Positions 8,930-17,582 of a DNA stretch of 64,000 nt are shown piece after piece (position 1 is the first letter of the stretch; every line of letters starts with the position of its first letter). The notes below the pieces were generated by a model, which saw nothing but the letters and a program-made list of their open reading frames with translations, was not told the origin of the DNA and did no database searches. Both the position numbers and the translations under genes were made by a program. Source of the stretch: Rhizomicrobium sp. (lineage in GTDB: Bacteria > Pseudomonadota > Alphaproteobacteria > Micropepsales > Micropepsaceae); contig JANWJQ010000020.1 of the NCBI GenBank assembly GCA_025451875.1, positions 28,998 through 92,997 of the forward strand, given 5' to 3'.

Positions 8930-9300
8930 ATGGTCCTTTCTCAGCCCCAGATTCGCGAAGAGGTTGAGAAAGGGGCGATAAGATTCGATCCCCCCTTAGA
9001 AACAAAACAGTGGGGCGAAGCGTCTGTTGACCTTCGCCTCGGGTACAAGTTCACAAAATTTCGGCCAAATAAAAGTGTCGTCTTTTCTATGGCCGACGGA
9101 ATTGCCGCTCTGTCTGAAACAGGCCTCTACGATGAGGTGATCCTTGAAAAAAAGGATCGGATGGGAAAGCGGCCGCAATATATCTTGGATCCAGGTGAAT
9201 TCGTTCTCGCACTTACCTACGAGCACGTCTGGATTCCGAGACACCTAATAGGAATGGTCGAAGGCCGGAGCACATACGCGAGGGCCGGGCTTTCCAAGCG
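8930..9300 (+). pseudogene. dCTP deaminase/dUTPase-fold protein truncated by an IS remnant
   Basis: ASVDLRLGYKFTKF...LDPGEFVLALTYEHVWIPRHLIGMVEGRSTYARAGLS matches Dcd, then turns into unrelated sequence (KRFPSSMLRRL*) at the IS junction. Confidence 0.75.
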
Positions 9301-10152
9301 ATTCCCTTCCTCCATGCTGCGCCGATTGTAACGCCACGTCATCTCGGAAACGTAGCGGCCAAGGTGCTTGGGACTAACCCAATGGTGGATACCGAAAATT
9401 TGGCGCTTCAAAAGTGACCAAGCGCCCTCAATTCCGTTCGTATGGATATATCCGTCCCGCACATACTCGCCTTTGCTGTGGTTGACCGCGAAGTGCGTGT
9501 ATCCGTCCGGAAGGCCTTTGTAGGCGTTGTTTTCGTCCGTCAAAAGCGTCGCTCCCTTGGCAACGTAATAATCGATCATGAAGGGGATGCGCCCAGCGAC
9601 ACCGTATTTGAGATGGAATGCGCGCAGATCTCCCCCGCGCTGCAACATGCCGAGAACGACTTCCTTGCCTGCGCCACCCTGCGCCTTGCCGGTGCGCTTA
9701 GAACGGTGCTTGTTTCTTTCCTTACCCCCGATAAAGGTCTCATCCGCCTCCACGAAGCCGTCTAAAGGGGCATTGAAGGATTTCGTCTTGGACGCCTCCC
9801 TGAGCCGGTGCATGACAAACCACGCGCTCTTCTGGGTGATCCCTAGGTCCTTCGCGAGTTGGGTGCTGGCGATCCCCTTCTTGTGTGAGGTGATCAACCA
9901 GATCGCCATAAGCCATTTCCGGAGGGGGATTTTGGTCCCCTCGAAAATGGTACCCACCTTGATCGAAAACCGCTGGCGGCAATCCCCGCATTTATGGGTC
10001 CGCTTATCGGAGAAATGATAGACCTTGAGGGAGCCACAGTAGGGGCAGAAAGCACCGTCTTTCCAACGAATTGCGGTAAAATGCTCAATCGCCGCCTGTT
10101 CGTCCGGTATTGCCGTAACCAGTTGAATTAGGCTGTTAAATTCGGTTTTCAT
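9217..10152 (-). CDS. IS1595-family (ISXO2-like) transposase; C-terminus probably fused to flanking DNA
   Basis: CPYCGSLKVYHFSDKRTHKCGDCRQRFSIKVGTIFEGTKIPLRKW zinc ribbon and FVEADETFIGGKERNKH DDE core; last ~23 residues are antisense to the dcd-like gene. Confidence 0.88.
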   Translation of the reverse strand: MKTEFNSLIQLVTAIPDEQAAIEHFTAIRWKDGAFCPYCGSLKVYHFSDKRTHKCGDCRQRFSIKVGTIFEGTKIPLRKWLMAIWLITSHKKGIASTQLAKDLGITQKSAWFVMHRLREASKTKSFNAPLDGFVEADETFIGGKERNKHRSKRTGKAQGGAGKEVVLGMLQRGGDLRAFHLKYGVAGRIPFMIDYYVAKGATLLTDENNAYKGLPDGYTHFAVNHSKGEYVRDGYIHTNGIEGAWSLLKRQIFGIHHWVSPKHLGRYVSEMTWRYNRRSMEEGNRLESPALAYVLRPSTIPIRCLGIQTCS

Positions 10153-10187
10153 GGCTTCGTCCCATCGCTATAAGCGGATGATAGCCC
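9287..10187 (-). mobile_element. IS1595-like insertion element or remnant (boundaries approximate)
   Basis: Short imperfect ends GGGCTTTC (9287) and GATAGCCC (10180-10187); no matching 8-bp duplication seen. Confidence 0.55.
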
Positions 10188-10206
10188 TATCTTTGACTTG
10201 GGTCAA
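10178..10206 (-). promoter_or_regulatory. Sigma-70-like promoter reading into the transposase
   Basis: Minus-strand TTGACC-N17-TATCAT; the -35 lies in the TTGACTTGGGTCAA dyad (10193-10206). Confidence 0.5.
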
Positions 10207-10226
10207 TCTCGTATATAAGTCCCGAA

Positions 10227-11021
10227 ATGAAGCTGGCGACCTGGAATATCAACTCGGTCCGGCTGCGGTTTGGGCTGGTTTCCCGCTTCCTGGAGAAGGA
10301 GGCGCCGGACGTTCTGGCCCTGCAGGAAACCAAGGTCGTGAACGCGCTCTTCCCGGCGGAGGGCTTCGCCAAGCTGGGCTATGTCCACCAGGCCATCAAC
10401 GGCCAAAAGGGCTATCACGGGGTGGCGGTGCTCTCGAAACTGCCCTTCGCCAAATCCGAGGGCCGGGAGTTCTGCGCCAAGGGCGACAGCCGCCACATGT
10501 GCGTCACGCTCGAAAACGGCGTCGAGCTGCATGACTTCTACGTGCCGGCGGGCGGCGACATTCCCGATCCCAAGCTCAACGACAAGTTCGCCCACAAGCT
10601 CGCCTTCCTGCGCGAGATGGAAGAGATGTTCGCCAAGCGCCGCGACCGCAAATCAGTGCCCGCGATTCTGGTCGGCGATCTCAATGTGGCGCCGTTGGAG
10701 CATGACGTGTGGAGTCACAAGCAGCTCTTGGGCGTGGTCAGCCATACGCCGATCGAAGTGGAGTTGCTCGGCAATGTGCGCGAAGCCTTCGAATGGAATG
10801 ACGTGACGCGCCAGTTCGTGCCGGAAGATCAGAAAATCTATTCGTGGTGGAGCTACCGCGCGGCGGACTGGCAAGCGTCGGATCGCGGGCGGCGTCTGGA
10901 TCACATCTGGACCAGCCCGGCGCTGAAGGGCGCGGTGAAGTCACAGAAGATCCTGAAAGACATGCGCGGCTGGAAGCAGCCGTCCGATCATGTGCCGGTG
11001 GTGGCGGAATTCGACATCTAG
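10227..11021 (+). CDS. xth: Exodeoxyribonuclease III
   Basis: MKLATWNINSVRLR, ALQETKV, YSWWSYRAADWQASDRGRRLDHIW, SDHVPVVAEF. Confidence 0.96.
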   Translation: MKLATWNINSVRLRFGLVSRFLEKEAPDVLALQETKVVNALFPAEGFAKLGYVHQAINGQKGYHGVAVLSKLPFAKSEGREFCAKGDSRHMCVTLENGVELHDFYVPAGGDIPDPKLNDKFAHKLAFLREMEEMFAKRRDRKSVPAILVGDLNVAPLEHDVWSHKQLLGVVSHTPIEVELLGNVREAFEWNDVTRQFVPEDQKIYSWWSYRAADWQASDRGRRLDHIWTSPALKGAVKSQKILKDMRGWKQPSDHVPVVAEFDI

Positions 11022-12136
11022 TCACTGGGCATGAGAAACGGCGCACAGAGTTCGCTCGGCCCCATGCGCACAACCCGTGCGCGGCAAAGCGCGTCGGCCG
11101 CGTGCTTTTCGCCTCTGGCAGACAACAATGCGGCAAGACCGGCTGTGACTTCTTCGTGGAATGGCGAATAAGCGAGAACGCGGCGATACCAAGCCTCTGC
11201 CGCGTCAAGATCGCCGCGGCCCGCATGACGGTTCGCGATCATGTTGCCGAGGGCAGCATACCATGGGCGGATTTGCACCGGCTCTGTGCTATATTGCTCG
11301 CCCATGATCGCAAAAGCGCGTTCCAGATTTTGCAGCGCATCGGCATCGTGACCTTCGATACCGTCGACATCCGCCAGATTGATCAAAACGCCCCAGGCAT
11401 TCGGATCAGCAGCCAATGCGCGGCGATAGACAGCGCGCGCATCGCTGAAGCGCTGGTGCGCTGACAGCACGAGACCAAGCGCCCGCAAGGCCCCCGAATT
11501 TTCCGGTGCGATGATGACCGCACGTTCGGCCAGTTGCTGTGCCTGTGTCAGCAGAGACTGCGCGTCGGCGGTCGCCAACGTGCCGCTTTCCAGCGCACTT
11601 TTAAGATTGAACCGCGGCGAGGCTCCGTCCGCGATCCCGAGCCAGCGCACAGCACGCTGCACCAAGCCATTCGCAATGCCTGCCAACGCCACGGCATCGT
11701 CCGGGTTGCGTGAAAGTGCGCGCTCGTAAAGCGCGATAGCGGCTTCGTTGTCGGCGCGCGTGTACTGGAAATAGAATTCTTCCGCACGTCGGTTAAGGGC
11801 TGCAGACGGATCGGGATCCGCGACGATGAGCCGATAACCGCGTTTAGGGATGGTCTCGACAAAATGCGGTGTTTCGCGGTCGTCATCCAGCGCACGGCGT
11901 AGCTTGAACACATAACGCGCGAGCGTGTCCTCGCTCACCGTCACATCAGGCCAAAGCCTCGCCATGATCTCGGCGCGCGTGAAAACGCGCCCCGGTTCTT
12001 CGGCAAGCAGGAACAACAAGTCCATCACCCTGGGTTCCACACTGCGCGTTTCGCCCTCGCGGGTAAGGCGGGACGTGGCATGATCCGCAAGCCATTCGCG
12101 CAAGGTCAGCGTCTTGATGGGCGTTCTCTGATCCAC
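11018..12136 (-). CDS. Winged-helix (OmpR/CadC-type) transcriptional regulator with TPR domain
   Basis: N-terminal trans_reg_C (VEPRVMDLLFLLAEEPGRVFTRAEIMARLWPD...ETIPKRGYRLI), then TPR repeats; no receiver domain. Confidence 0.88.
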   Translation of the reverse strand: MDQRTPIKTLTLREWLADHATSRLTREGETRSVEPRVMDLLFLLAEEPGRVFTRAEIMARLWPDVTVSEDTLARYVFKLRRALDDDRETPHFVETIPKRGYRLIVADPDPSAALNRRAEEFYFQYTRADNEAAIALYERALSRNPDDAVALAGIANGLVQRAVRWLGIADGASPRFNLKSALESGTLATADAQSLLTQAQQLAERAVIIAPENSGALRALGLVLSAHQRFSDARAVYRRALAADPNAWGVLINLADVDGIEGHDADALQNLERAFAIMGEQYSTEPVQIRPWYAALGNMIANRHAGRGDLDAAEAWYRRVLAYSPFHEEVTAGLAALLSARGEKHAADALCRARVVRMGPSELCAPFLMPSD

Positions 12137-12230
12137 CAGGGCCTCAGTCAGGAAAACAGGAGCTTTACGTGCCTTCTAACATAGGCGGCCGTCGCTTAAT
12201 TACACGGGCGAGCAGGCAAGGGACGAACCG

Positions 12231-13685
12231 ATGCGCTTGGGATTTCTGGCAGGGTTAATGGCATTCATAGCGGTTGGCGCGCAGGCCGCGCCGGATGAGG
12301 CACGCTTTACGCCCCCACAACTGCGTTCCGATTTCGCGGCGATGTATGCCGGCCTCAAATCCGGCGACTACGACATTTACGCCTTCACGCCCAAAGGGGA
12401 GCTCGACGAGGAATATTCGCGGACGCTGGCCAGCCTCAACACGGCCCTGACGAAATTCGACGCCCAGATTCGCTTTGAGGAATTTGCGTCTCACATCCGT
12501 CAAGGCCATGCGCGAGTCGATTTTCCCTACGCCGTCTGGACGCGGCATCTGAAGAGTGGCGGCAAGGTATTTCCCCTGGCGATCCGCGTCGTTGGAGACA
12601 AGGTTTTTGTTGCGCAGAACAATAGCGGCCTTGATGCCATCACGCCGGGCGACGAAATCGTGGCGATGGATGGTGACACAGTGCAGACATGGCTTGCCCG
12701 CGCCGAACGGCACGTCTCCGCCGAAACCCCCTACATGGCGGGAACGCTCATGGAATATGACTTCCCCATCTATGTCTGGGTGGAGCTTGGCGACGTGGCG
12801 GCTTTCGATCTCACTTTTCGCAAAGCCGATGGCGCGCTCGTAAAGCTTCGCGTACCCGCGCGCGGCGATGCCGAAATGAAAAGCTTTGCCGCCGCGCAAC
12901 CCGTGCCGCTTTCACTCGATACGCCGATGCGCGAGGCGAAGATGCTGAGTGATCGCATCGCCTATCTGCGGCCCGGTCCTTTCTATAATGCCAATGCCAA
13001 GACCGGTGCAGATGAGTGGGATGTGTCGGGGTTTCGCGATTTCATTGACGGCGCGTTTCGCAGCTTCAAGGCCGCGGGTGCGGACAGGCTGATCATCGAC
13101 CTTCGCGGCAATCCGGGTGGCGATAATTTGTTCAGCGATGTGATGATTTCCTGGTTTGCCGACAAGCCCTTTCGTTTCTTCTCGAAATTCCAAGTGCGGG
13201 TCAGTCCGCAATCCACAAAGGCAAATGGGGACCGCATCCAGAACGACGCGGCCGCCGCCGGTCCCGTCTCACAGCAATATGCGCGCATGTATGCGGGCGC
13301 GAAAAATGGCGACGTCGTGGATTTCGAGATGACGCCCGCTCAGCCGCGGGCCGGCGAGCGTTTCAAGGGCAAGGTATTTCTGCTGATCGACCGGCAGTCC
13401 TATTCCAACACCGTATCTGTGGCGGCGTTGGTACAGGATTACAAGTTCGGCACGGTGCTCGGCGAGGCGACCTCCGACATGGCGACGACCTATGGCGCGA
13501 TGGAGACATTCGCTCTGCCCAACACCGGTATCGTTGTTGGCTTTCCCAAGGCGCATATCGTGCGGCCCAACGGCGATCTGCGCGCGCGCGGCGTGACGCC
13601 GGATATGCCGATCAATATCCCGGTCGTGCAAACACAGGCGGACGAAGTTCTTCAGAAAGCCGTTGCCATGGTGCGCGGAAACTAG
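12231..13685 (+). CDS. S41-family (C-terminal processing type) peptidase, exported
   Basis: Signal peptide, PDZ-like region, LIIDLRGNPGGDN, VFLLIDRQSYSNTVSVAALVQDY. Confidence 0.85.
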   Translation: MRLGFLAGLMAFIAVGAQAAPDEARFTPPQLRSDFAAMYAGLKSGDYDIYAFTPKGELDEEYSRTLASLNTALTKFDAQIRFEEFASHIRQGHARVDFPYAVWTRHLKSGGKVFPLAIRVVGDKVFVAQNNSGLDAITPGDEIVAMDGDTVQTWLARAERHVSAETPYMAGTLMEYDFPIYVWVELGDVAAFDLTFRKADGALVKLRVPARGDAEMKSFAAAQPVPLSLDTPMREAKMLSDRIAYLRPGPFYNANAKTGADEWDVSGFRDFIDGAFRSFKAAGADRLIIDLRGNPGGDNLFSDVMISWFADKPFRFFSKFQVRVSPQSTKANGDRIQNDAAAAGPVSQQYARMYAGAKNGDVVDFEMTPAQPRAGERFKGKVFLLIDRQSYSNTVSVAALVQDYKFGTVLGEATSDMATTYGAMETFALPNTGIVVGFPKAHIVRPNGDLRARGVTPDMPINIPVVQTQADEVLQKAVAMVRGN

Positions 13686-14131
13686 CGCTTCATCGGCGCG
13701 ATCATGATGGTCGCGGTGGCGGTCGCGATCACCTTGCCGTCTTCGCGCGTCATTGTCGCTTCAAGGAAGTTGATCTGACGGCCGCGTTTCAAAACTTTCG
13801 CTTCAGCGAAATGTTTTCCCGCGCCCCCCTGATTGAGATAGCTGACTTTCATTTCCAAAGTCGGTGCGATCTCGCCCCATTTGGCCACCATGCCGGCGGC
13901 GACGGCGAGGACATCGTCCATCACGCAGGCGATCGATCCGCCATGCAGCGCGCCGAAGCGGTTGAAATGCGCTTGTCCAAGATCGTAGCCGATCTTCACC
14001 CAGCCTTCTTCGACATCCAGTTCGAGGATCTGCTGGTTCAACCACGCGCTCGCGGGCGCTTGCCTTTTGACAATGGCTTGGATATTCGGCGGATAGCTTT
14101 CCGCCTTGGCGGGATCGAATGTTTCGCGCAT
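13682..14131 (-). CDS. PaaI-family hotdog thioesterase
   Basis: HFNRFGALHGGSIACVMDDVLAVAA hotdog motif. Confidence 0.85.
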   Translation of the reverse strand: MRETFDPAKAESYPPNIQAIVKRQAPASAWLNQQILELDVEEGWVKIGYDLGQAHFNRFGALHGGSIACVMDDVLAVAAGMVAKWGEIAPTLEMKVSYLNQGGAGKHFAEAKVLKRGRQINFLEATMTREDGKVIATATATIMIAPMKR

Positions 14132-14135
14132 GGGA

Positions 14136-15182
14136 TCAGTGTTTTGTTTCGCCCGACCAGAAAGGCTCGGTGGCTGCGAATTTCTTCCAGCGTTTCACGC
14201 TCTTCTTGAAGATGTGCGTGGAACGATCGAGGTGCCAGCCATAAACGATGCCCGCGGCGAAGGAAATTCCGGAATCGGAATGATCGTTCGCGCCCGCGGT
14301 GAGCCGCGCCAAAGTTTCGCGCGCCACGACAACGTCATGCACCGCGCCGAGGCTGTCCTGCATATTGGACAGCCGCGCGCCGAACTGTTCGACTTCGTCC
14401 TTGTCATAAAGCGGCGCGAAAAATTCGCCGGTGTAGCGCAGCTTCTTCAGCGCGATTCGCAGATGATGGATCTGTTCGTCGGACGCGCCGCCCAATCTTT
14501 TGGCGCATTTCTTCGCCGCTTTCAGCCGATGGCTGAGAACATGCGCCGCCAGTTCCTGGGCCGGCTGATCGAAGACGGACGTGTCCTTCGCCTCGTCCAG
14601 CCAGATGCGGCGTTCGACGGCGGAATTCAGGTCGGCCATGAAGCCGGCGAAGGCCGGGCTCATCACATGGGTAACCGCGAAATCCCATGCGGTGCGGCGT
14701 GCGTCGTTGGCGCGGGACCGCAGCAGCTCGAAGCTCTCCACCGCGCCATTGGCGTTGGCGGCCGGTTCAAGCAATTCGCCGATGAACACATCCAGATCGC
14801 GCGCGGGGCCGAGATTTTCCGCCATGCGTTTGGCGCGATCCTTCAGCTTGTCGAGTTCCGCGTTGCGGAAGGCGTGGCCGAAGGAGGTGAACGCCACACG
14901 CAACCGGCGAAAGCCGACGCGCATCTGGTGCAATCCTTCGGTCTCGCGCGCTTCGACCACGGCGGAGATGTTCGCCGCGATATGCCACTGGCACTGCAGC
15001 AAAGTGAGGCGGAACGCATCTTCGGTGGGAATGTCGCGCGGCAGGATCGCGGCGCGGGCTTTGACGGCGGCAGGATGGCTGCGCGTCTTGATCGGGCTGT
15101 CGATCAGTGCGGGAGGCGTGAAGCGCTTGGGCGGGAAGATCTCTTCCTGCACACCCAGCTTCAGTTCGATCTGCGGACCCAT
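14136..15182 (-). CDS. CHAD domain-containing protein
   Basis: EGLHQMRVGFRRLRVAFTSF, NLGPARDLDVF and HHLRIALKKLRYTGEFF conserved-His helices. Confidence 0.9.
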   Translation of the reverse strand: MGPQIELKLGVQEEIFPPKRFTPPALIDSPIKTRSHPAAVKARAAILPRDIPTEDAFRLTLLQCQWHIAANISAVVEARETEGLHQMRVGFRRLRVAFTSFGHAFRNAELDKLKDRAKRMAENLGPARDLDVFIGELLEPAANANGAVESFELLRSRANDARRTAWDFAVTHVMSPAFAGFMADLNSAVERRIWLDEAKDTSVFDQPAQELAAHVLSHRLKAAKKCAKRLGGASDEQIHHLRIALKKLRYTGEFFAPLYDKDEVEQFGARLSNMQDSLGAVHDVVVARETLARLTAGANDHSDSGISFAAGIVYGWHLDRSTHIFKKSVKRWKKFAATEPFWSGETKH

Positions 15183-15295
15183 GATGACAACCGCTCGCGT
15201 TTGTTTCGCGAGGTTTCCTTACCTTGAACGACCCCTGATTGCGGTCGATCAAGGCATGAAAAAAAACTGTCATCAATCGTGCGCGAAAATATCTT

Positions 15296-16054
15296 TCAGG
15301 GGCGGACGGCCACACCGGCCAAAGCCAGGTTTTCCTTGGCTTCTCCGATACTTACGTCGCCGAAGTGGAATATGGAGGCCGCCAGGACAGCAGATGCATG
15401 GCCACCCACAATTCCATCCACAAGATCATCCACAGACCCCACGCCGCCAGAGGCGATGACCGGAACCGTCACGGCATCGGAAACCGCGCGGGTGAGGGGG
15501 ATATTGTAGCCCTTTTTTGTTCCATCCCGGTCCATGGAAGTGAGCAGGATCTCGCCCGCGCCAAAGTCCGCCATGCGCTTGGCATGTTCCACGGCGTCGA
15601 TGCCGGTGGCGTTGCGCCCGCCATGGGTGAAGACCTCGAACCGGCCGGGCGCGGTCTGCTTGGCGTCGATCGCGACGGTGATGCACTGACTGCCGAATTT
15701 CTCCGACGCCTCGCGCACAAACTCCGGCCGCGTCACCGCTTCGGTATTGATGGAGACTTTGTCCGCGCCCGCCAGCAGCAGCGCGCGGATGTCATCCAAG
15801 GTGCGCACACCGCCGCCGACGGTGAGCGGCATGAAGCAGGCTTCCGCCGTTCTGCGAACAACATCGAGCAGGATGCCGCGCTTTTCATGGGAAGCGGTGA
15901 TGTCGAGAAAGCAAAGCTCATCCGCGCCCGCCTTGTCATAGATCATCGCCTGCTCAACCGGATCGCCCGCATCGCGAAGGCCCACAAAGTTCACGCCTTT
16001 GACGACGCGACCATCTTTCACATCGAGACAGGGAATGACGCGAACTTTGAGCAT
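15296..16054 (-). CDS. hisF: Imidazole glycerol phosphate synthase subunit HisF
   Basis: [34 protein letters not shown]...; ATGA overlap with the upstream holA stop. Confidence 0.97.
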   Translation of the reverse strand: MLKVRVIPCLDVKDGRVVKGVNFVGLRDAGDPVEQAMIYDKAGADELCFLDITASHEKRGILLDVVRRTAEACFMPLTVGGGVRTLDDIRALLLAGADKVSINTEAVTRPEFVREASEKFGSQCITVAIDAKQTAPGRFEVFTHGGRNATGIDAVEHAKRMADFGAGEILLTSMDRDGTKKGYNIPLTRAVSDAVTVPVIASGGVGSVDDLVDGIVGGHASAVLAASIFHFGDVSIGEAKENLALAGVAVRP

Positions 16055-17076
16055 CAGCGTGCCCGCGCCATCGCGGCAATGTTGAACAGCGCGCGGCCCA
16101 GCACCGCTTCGTTCGGAACCGCCGTTGTTTTGCACAAGGCCTCGGTATCCAGCAGCAGATCCAGCGCATCGCTGAGTTTGCCTTCGCTCCAGCGCGTCGC
16201 CTGCATCTTGAACGACGACGTGCGGCTGAAATGGATCGGCGGCCAGATCTTGCGCATGGCGGCATCGGCATTCTCGCCGCGCTCGCCGGCGACTTTCACT
16301 TGCAGGAGCTTCTGGAAATGCCCCATCACCGCACGCACCACCGCGATGGCAGAGATGTCTTCGCCCCACACCCGCTCCAGCGCCAGATCGAGCCGTTTCA
16401 GATCGCCTTCGCCCGCCGCATCGCAGATTTCGTCCACGCGCACCTCGGCTTCATCGCCCATCACCGCGCGTACGTCTTCGATGCCGACATTCTTTTTGCC
16501 GTGGGCGTAGAGCGCCAGCTTCTCCAGCTCGCGCCGCGTCACGCCGCGATCTGAACCCAGCCGTGACACCGCATCGTCCAGCGCTTCGGTGGAAATCGTC
16601 AGCCCTTCGGCTTTCAGCGCCTCGCGCACCACGCCGGAAAGATTCTGCGCCGTGTCGCCGTAGCAGGCGATAGCGGCGGCGTTATCGGCGTCTTCGAAGA
16701 TCTTGCGCAAGCTGGCGTTCTTGGCGAGATCGCCGCCTTCGACCACCACCAGCGCATCGCCCACGGCATCATCGAGAAAAGACTCGAACAGCTTTGCCAA
16801 TGCGTTGGCGCCGGTGCGGATACGGATCACACGGCGGCCGCCGAGCATGGAAATCGCGGCGGCTTCGTCGAACAGCTTGGCGCCGTCCGACGTCAGCACG
16901 GATTCCTCGAAGTCGATCACGCGGAAGGGATCGGAGAGATCGTCCACGATGCTCTTGGCCATTTTCTCGGCGCGTTCATGCACGAGGCCCTGATCGGGGC
17001 CGTAGAACAGCGCGGCTTTGAGCGTGGCGGGCGGCTTGGCCGCGAAGCGGTCCGCGTCGCCGGTCTTGACGATCAT
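16054..17076 (-). CDS. holA: DNA polymerase III subunit delta
   Basis: [22 protein letters not shown]..., [23 protein letters not shown]...; position lptE-holA. Confidence 0.9.
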   Translation of the reverse strand: MIVKTGDADRFAAKPPATLKAALFYGPDQGLVHERAEKMAKSIVDDLSDPFRVIDFEESVLTSDGAKLFDEAAAISMLGGRRVIRIRTGANALAKLFESFLDDAVGDALVVVEGGDLAKNASLRKIFEDADNAAAIACYGDTAQNLSGVVREALKAEGLTISTEALDDAVSRLGSDRGVTRRELEKLALYAHGKKNVGIEDVRAVMGDEAEVRVDEICDAAGEGDLKRLDLALERVWGEDISAIAVVRAVMGHFQKLLQVKVAGERGENADAAMRKIWPPIHFSRTSSFKMQATRWSEGKLSDALDLLLDTEALCKTTAVPNEAVLGRALFNIAAMARAR

Positions 17077-17582
17077 CGCGACGAGGTGGCGCGCGCGAAA
17101 TACACGCCCAGATCGATCTGGATATGCTCGGCGATGTCCTGCGACGCGCGTTTTTCCGCTTCCTGTTGTCCGGTGACCGAAGCGTAGGGCGACTGCGCCA
17201 CGTCGAAGGATTCCAGCGTCGTTTCCTGGCCCTGTGTGACGGTGTTCAGCCTGGCATCCGTCAGCTTGTATTTTGCGGTGAAGGCGAGGTCGTAGCGCGT
17301 GATGGTCGAATCGTTCTGCAGCGCAACGCCTTCGCGAGTCTCGGTGACAATCACTTCGAGCCGATAGGTCGCGTCCTGCGCGCGGGCCGGGCCACGCAGA
17401 AGATCGATCAGCTTGTTGCGCAGCTCGTAACCCACGCGTTCCTGGTCGATCGGCTCGACATAGATGGAGGCGAAGATGCGCTGCGCGCCGGGATTGGCGC
17501 CTATCGTTCCATAAAGCGGACGGAAGCCGCAGCCCGAAAGGATGAGGGCGACGACCGTCAATCCGGCGATGCGCAGCTTCAT
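17073..17582 (-). CDS. lptE: LPS-assembly lipoprotein LptE
   Basis: [25 protein letters not shown] lipobox; between leuS and holA as is usual in alphaproteobacteria. Confidence 0.88.
   Translation of the reverse strand: MKLRIAGLTVVALILSGCGFRPLYGTIGANPGAQRIFASIYVEPIDQERVGYELRNKLIDLLRGPARAQDATYRLEVIVTETREGVALQNDSTITRYDLAFTAKYKLTDARLNTVTQGQETTLESFDVAQSPYASVTGQQEAEKRASQDIAEHIQIDLGVYFARATSSR

Noticed and set aside
14106-15227. 373-aa plus-strand ORF opposite the CHAD gene
   Set aside because: Shadow ORF; the CHAD reading is well supported.
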